7,656 nt of DNA from Actinomycetes bacterium (lineage in GTDB: Bacteria > Actinomycetota > Acidimicrobiia > Acidimicrobiales > Microtrichaceae). Shown piece after piece: positions 5,979 to 7,656 of this stretch. The notes beneath the pieces were generated by a model. The model saw only the letters and a program-made list of their open reading frames with translations, was not told where the DNA came from and made no database searches. The DNA lies in NCBI GenBank assembly GCA_023434535.1, contig JAEYSR010000204.1, positions 1 through 7,656 of the forward strand. Reading direction: 5' to 3'. Both the position numbers and the translations under genes were made by a program. Every line of letters begins with the position of its first letter. The first letter of the stretch is position 1.

Positions 5979-6136
5979 AGGTCGACGGTTCACAGCCTCG
6001 ACGGAGCACCGCCCCGGCGGCGATTGGCACGTTCGGTCCCGCCGTGCTCGCATAGGGGCACGTTTCCGCAACGGGGCGGGGACCCGGTTTCTGTGCACCA
6101 CCAGCACGTCAGCCACCTGAGACGAGGGACTTGAAC

Positions 6137-7147
6137 ATGACAGTTCGCGTGGGGATCAACGGCTTCGGCCGCATCGGACGCAACTTCTTCCGGGCCGCCA
6201 AGGCCCGCGGGGTCGACATCGACTTCGTCGCCGTGAACGACCTGGGCTCGCTGGACCAGATGGCGCTCCTGCTCAAGCGGGACTCCGTCGCCGGCACCTA
6301 CCCGGGCGACATCAAGGAGGTCGACGGCGGCATCGACGTGGACGGCGACGTCCTCAAGGTCGTCCAGCACCGCAACCCGGCCGAGATCCCCTGGGGCGAC
6401 CTGGGCGTCGACGTGGTCATCGAGTCGACCGGCATCTTCACCGACCGGGACAAGGCGGCGGCCCACCTCGACGGCGGCGCTCCCCGCGTCATCGTGTCGG
6501 CCCCGTCGAACGGCGCGGACGCCACCTTCGTCATGGGCGTCAACGACGACACCTTCGACCCCGAGAAGCACATCGTGGTGTCCAACGCCTCCTGCACCAC
6601 CAACTGCTTCGTGCCGCTGATCAAGGTCCTCGACGACGCGTTCGGCGTCGAGAACGGCCTGATGAACACGATCCACGCCTACACGGGCGACCAGTCGCTC
6701 GTCGACGGCCCGCACAAGGACCTCCGCCGGGCACGCGCCGCGGCGATCAACATCGTCCCGACCTCGACCGGCGCCGCCCGCGCCACGTCGCTGGTCCTGG
6801 AGTCGATGAAGGGCAAGCTCGACGGCACCTCGCTGCGGGTCCCGGTCCCGACCGGCTCGATCACCGACTTCACCGGCAACCTGACCAAGGCCGCCACGGT
6901 CGACGAGGTCAACGAGGCGTTCAAGGCTGCTGCGTCGGAGGGTCCGCTCAAGGGAATCCTGCAGTACACCGACGAGCCGATCGTCTCCTCCGACATCGTC
7001 GGCTCGCCCTACAGCTCGATCTTCGACTCGGGCCTGACCATGACCAACGGCAACATGGTCAAGGTGCTGTCCTGGTACGACAACGAGGCCGGCTACTCGA
7101 ACCGACTGGTCGACCTCGCGCTGATCGTCGGCGCGGCCAACCACTGA
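6137..7147 (+). CDS. gap: Glyceraldehyde-3-phosphate dehydrogenase, type I
   Basis: It catalyses phosphorylating, NAD(P)-dependent oxidation of glyceraldehyde-3-phosphate to 1,3-bisphosphoglycerate in cytosolic glycolysis. The 336 residues are full length. The Rossmann motif INGFGRIGRN is at 7-16, NDL at 34-36, the active-site SNASCTTNC at 149-157 with nucleophile Cys153, and catalytic His180 (NTIHAYT). The substrate-phosphate segment TSTGAA is at 209-214 and HKDLRRARAAA at 193-203. Departures from common bacterial sequences include DNEAGYSN (315-322; usually DNEWGYSN), CFVPLIK after the active site (often CLAP or CVAP) and RDSVAG (48-53; often YDSVHG). ATG 6137 is preferred over in-frame TTG 6131 because GAGGG (6124-6128) lies 8 nt before the ATG. 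NAD preference is likely from the intact NDL region but not proven. Confidence 0.97.
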   Translation: MTVRVGINGFGRIGRNFFRAAKARGVDIDFVAVNDLGSLDQMALLLKRDSVAGTYPGDIKEVDGGIDVDGDVLKVVQHRNPAEIPWGDLGVDVVIESTGIFTDRDKAAAHLDGGAPRVIVSAPSNGADATFVMGVNDDTFDPEKHIVVSNASCTTNCFVPLIKVLDDAFGVENGLMNTIHAYTGDQSLVDGPHKDLRRARAAAINIVPTSTGAARATSLVLESMKGKLDGTSLRVPVPTGSITDFTGNLTKAATVDEVNEAFKAAASEGPLKGILQYTDEPIVSSDIVGSPYSSIFDSGLTMTNGNMVKVLSWYDNEAGYSNRLVDLALIVGAANH

Positions 7148-7166
7148 TCGCAGACCCGCCGGGCGC

Positions 7167-7217
7167 CGCTCTGTGTGCATCTGCTGTCGTCTGACGACGC
7201 CGGATGCACACAGAGCG
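7167..7217 (+). repeat. 51-bp near-palindrome, long hairpin between gap and pgk
   Basis: CGCTCTGTGTGCATC (7167-7181) and GATGCACACAGAGCG (7203-7217) are a perfect 15-bp inverted repeat. The loop holds GTCGT (7186-7190) and ACGAC (7194-7198), and wobble pairs nearly join the two stems into one rod ending in a CTG loop. It starts 20 nt after the gap stop and ends 17 nt before the pgk Shine-Dalgarno. It may be a terminator, an mRNA-stability or processing element that sets the gap:pgk ratio, or a dispersed palindromic repeat. No T-run follows. Confidence 0.65.
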
Positions 7218-7234
7218 CGCCGATCGGCGGCCAT

Positions 7235-7240
7235 GAGGGG
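7235..7240 (+). promoter_or_regulatory. Shine-Dalgarno sequence of pgk
   Basis: GAGGGG, continuing as AG, begins 12 nt before ATG 7247. It supports that start and translation of pgk on its own, independent of gap termination. Confidence 0.65.
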
Positions 7241-7246
7241 AGCACG

Positions 7247-7656
7247 ATGAAGTTCGGAGTGCCCGAGCTCGAGGATCTGGGCGACGTCGAGGGCAAGTCG
7301 GTCCTGGTCCGGGCGGACTTCAACGTCCCGCTCAAGGACGGTGAGATCACCGACGACCTGCGCATCCGCGCCGCCCTGCCGACGCTGCAGTGGCTGCTCG
7401 ACCGGGGCGCGTCGGTCACCGCGTGCACCCACCTGGGCCGCCCCAAGGGCGAGCCCGACCCCAAGTACTCGGTGGAGCCCGTGCGGGCCCGCCTGGCCGA
7501 GCTCGCTCCCGGCGTGGAGCTGCTGGAGAACCTGCGGTTCAACCCGGGTGAGACCGGCAACGACCCGGCGTTCGTGGCCGAGCTGTGCGAGGGCCACGAC
7601 CTGTACGTGAACGACGCCTTCGGCGCCTCGCACCGGGCCCACGCCTCGATCGTCGG
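7247..7656 (+). CDS. pgk: Phosphoglycerate kinase, 3'-truncated by window edge
   Basis: It transfers phosphate from 1,3-bisphosphoglycerate to ADP, the step directly after GAPDH. Only the first 136 residues of about 400 are inside the window. The frame begins MKFGVPELEDL and shows the substrate-binding signatures of the N-terminal domain: VLVRADFNVPL (about 19-29), THLGRPKG (about 61-68), ENLRF (about 94-98) and NDAFGASHRAHAS at the end of the window. The frame is intact to the last base, with no sign of disruption. It lies 99 bp after gap on the same strand, with a long hairpin between them, so it is either co-transcribed with tuned expression or has its own promoter. Confidence 0.96.
   Translation, partial: MKFGVPELEDLGDVEGKSVLVRADFNVPLKDGEITDDLRIRAALPTLQWLLDRGASVTACTHLGRPKGEPDPKYSVEPVRARLAELAPGVELLENLRFNPGETGNDPAFVAELCEGHDLYVNDAFGASHRAHASIV

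Noticed and set aside
6024..6058. Possible sigma-70-type promoter for gap (TTGGCA followed by CATAGG)
   Set aside because: The spacing to CATAGG is 21 nt, and no TANNNT hexamer lies at 16-18 nt. gap probably has a promoter in this region, but I cannot locate it.
5990..7642. 550-codon minus-strand open frame opposite gap and pgk
   Set aside because: The plus strand holds unmistakable GAPDH and PGK sequences. The antisense translation is Arg/Asp/Val/His-rich with no domain, and stop-free antisense frames are common at this GC content.

Overview
The window is high-GC bacterial DNA with dense coding, several GTG starts and short intergenic gaps. Gene order and protein features point to an actinobacterium. 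uvrC, rapZ (yvcJ), yvcK, gap and pgk lie in the order of the conserved actinobacterial uvrC-rapZ-yvcK-whiA-gap-pgk neighbourhood. A deep-branching class such as Acidimicrobiia would fit, but that is inference and cannot be settled from this sequence.

Layout. (1) 2-1720 (+): UvrC, missing its first residues at the window edge, followed by a long compound hairpin (1731-1786). (2) 1818-2597 (+): a class I SAM-dependent methyltransferase of unknown substrate, with a possibly leaderless GTG start. (3) 2598-2720: a convergent gap with a strong inverted repeat. (4) 2721-3296 and 3409-4008 (both -): two paralogous secreted lipoproteins, each with a Thr-rich linker and one fasciclin (FAS1) domain. Each has a textbook Shine-Dalgarno sequence, and the gap between them holds two perfect palindromes. 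(5) 4009-4164: a divergent promoter region with a 10-bp direct repeat. (6) 4165-5019 and 5016-5942 (+): rapZ and yvcK, overlapping by GTGA. (7) 5943-6136: noncoding, at the place where whiA normally lies. (8) 6137-7147 (+): gap. (9) 7167-7217: a long hairpin. (10) 7247-7656 (+): the start of pgk, running off the window.

How the genes fit together. gap and pgk are consecutive lower-glycolysis steps. RapZ and YvcK are linked in other bacteria to amino-sugar, cell-envelope and central carbon control, and their overlap here implies translational coupling. UvrC is the nucleotide-excision-repair nuclease. The methyltransferase and the FAS1 lipoproteins look like lineage-specific insertions between uvrC and rapZ.

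I found no mobile element, CRISPR array, tRNA, rRNA or defence system, and nothing that amounts to a clearly new system. The points most worth a second look are the absence of whiA from its usual slot, the large compound hairpins, a shared start-proximal motif at two GTG starts, and the matched cysteine pair of the twin FAS1 lipoproteins.
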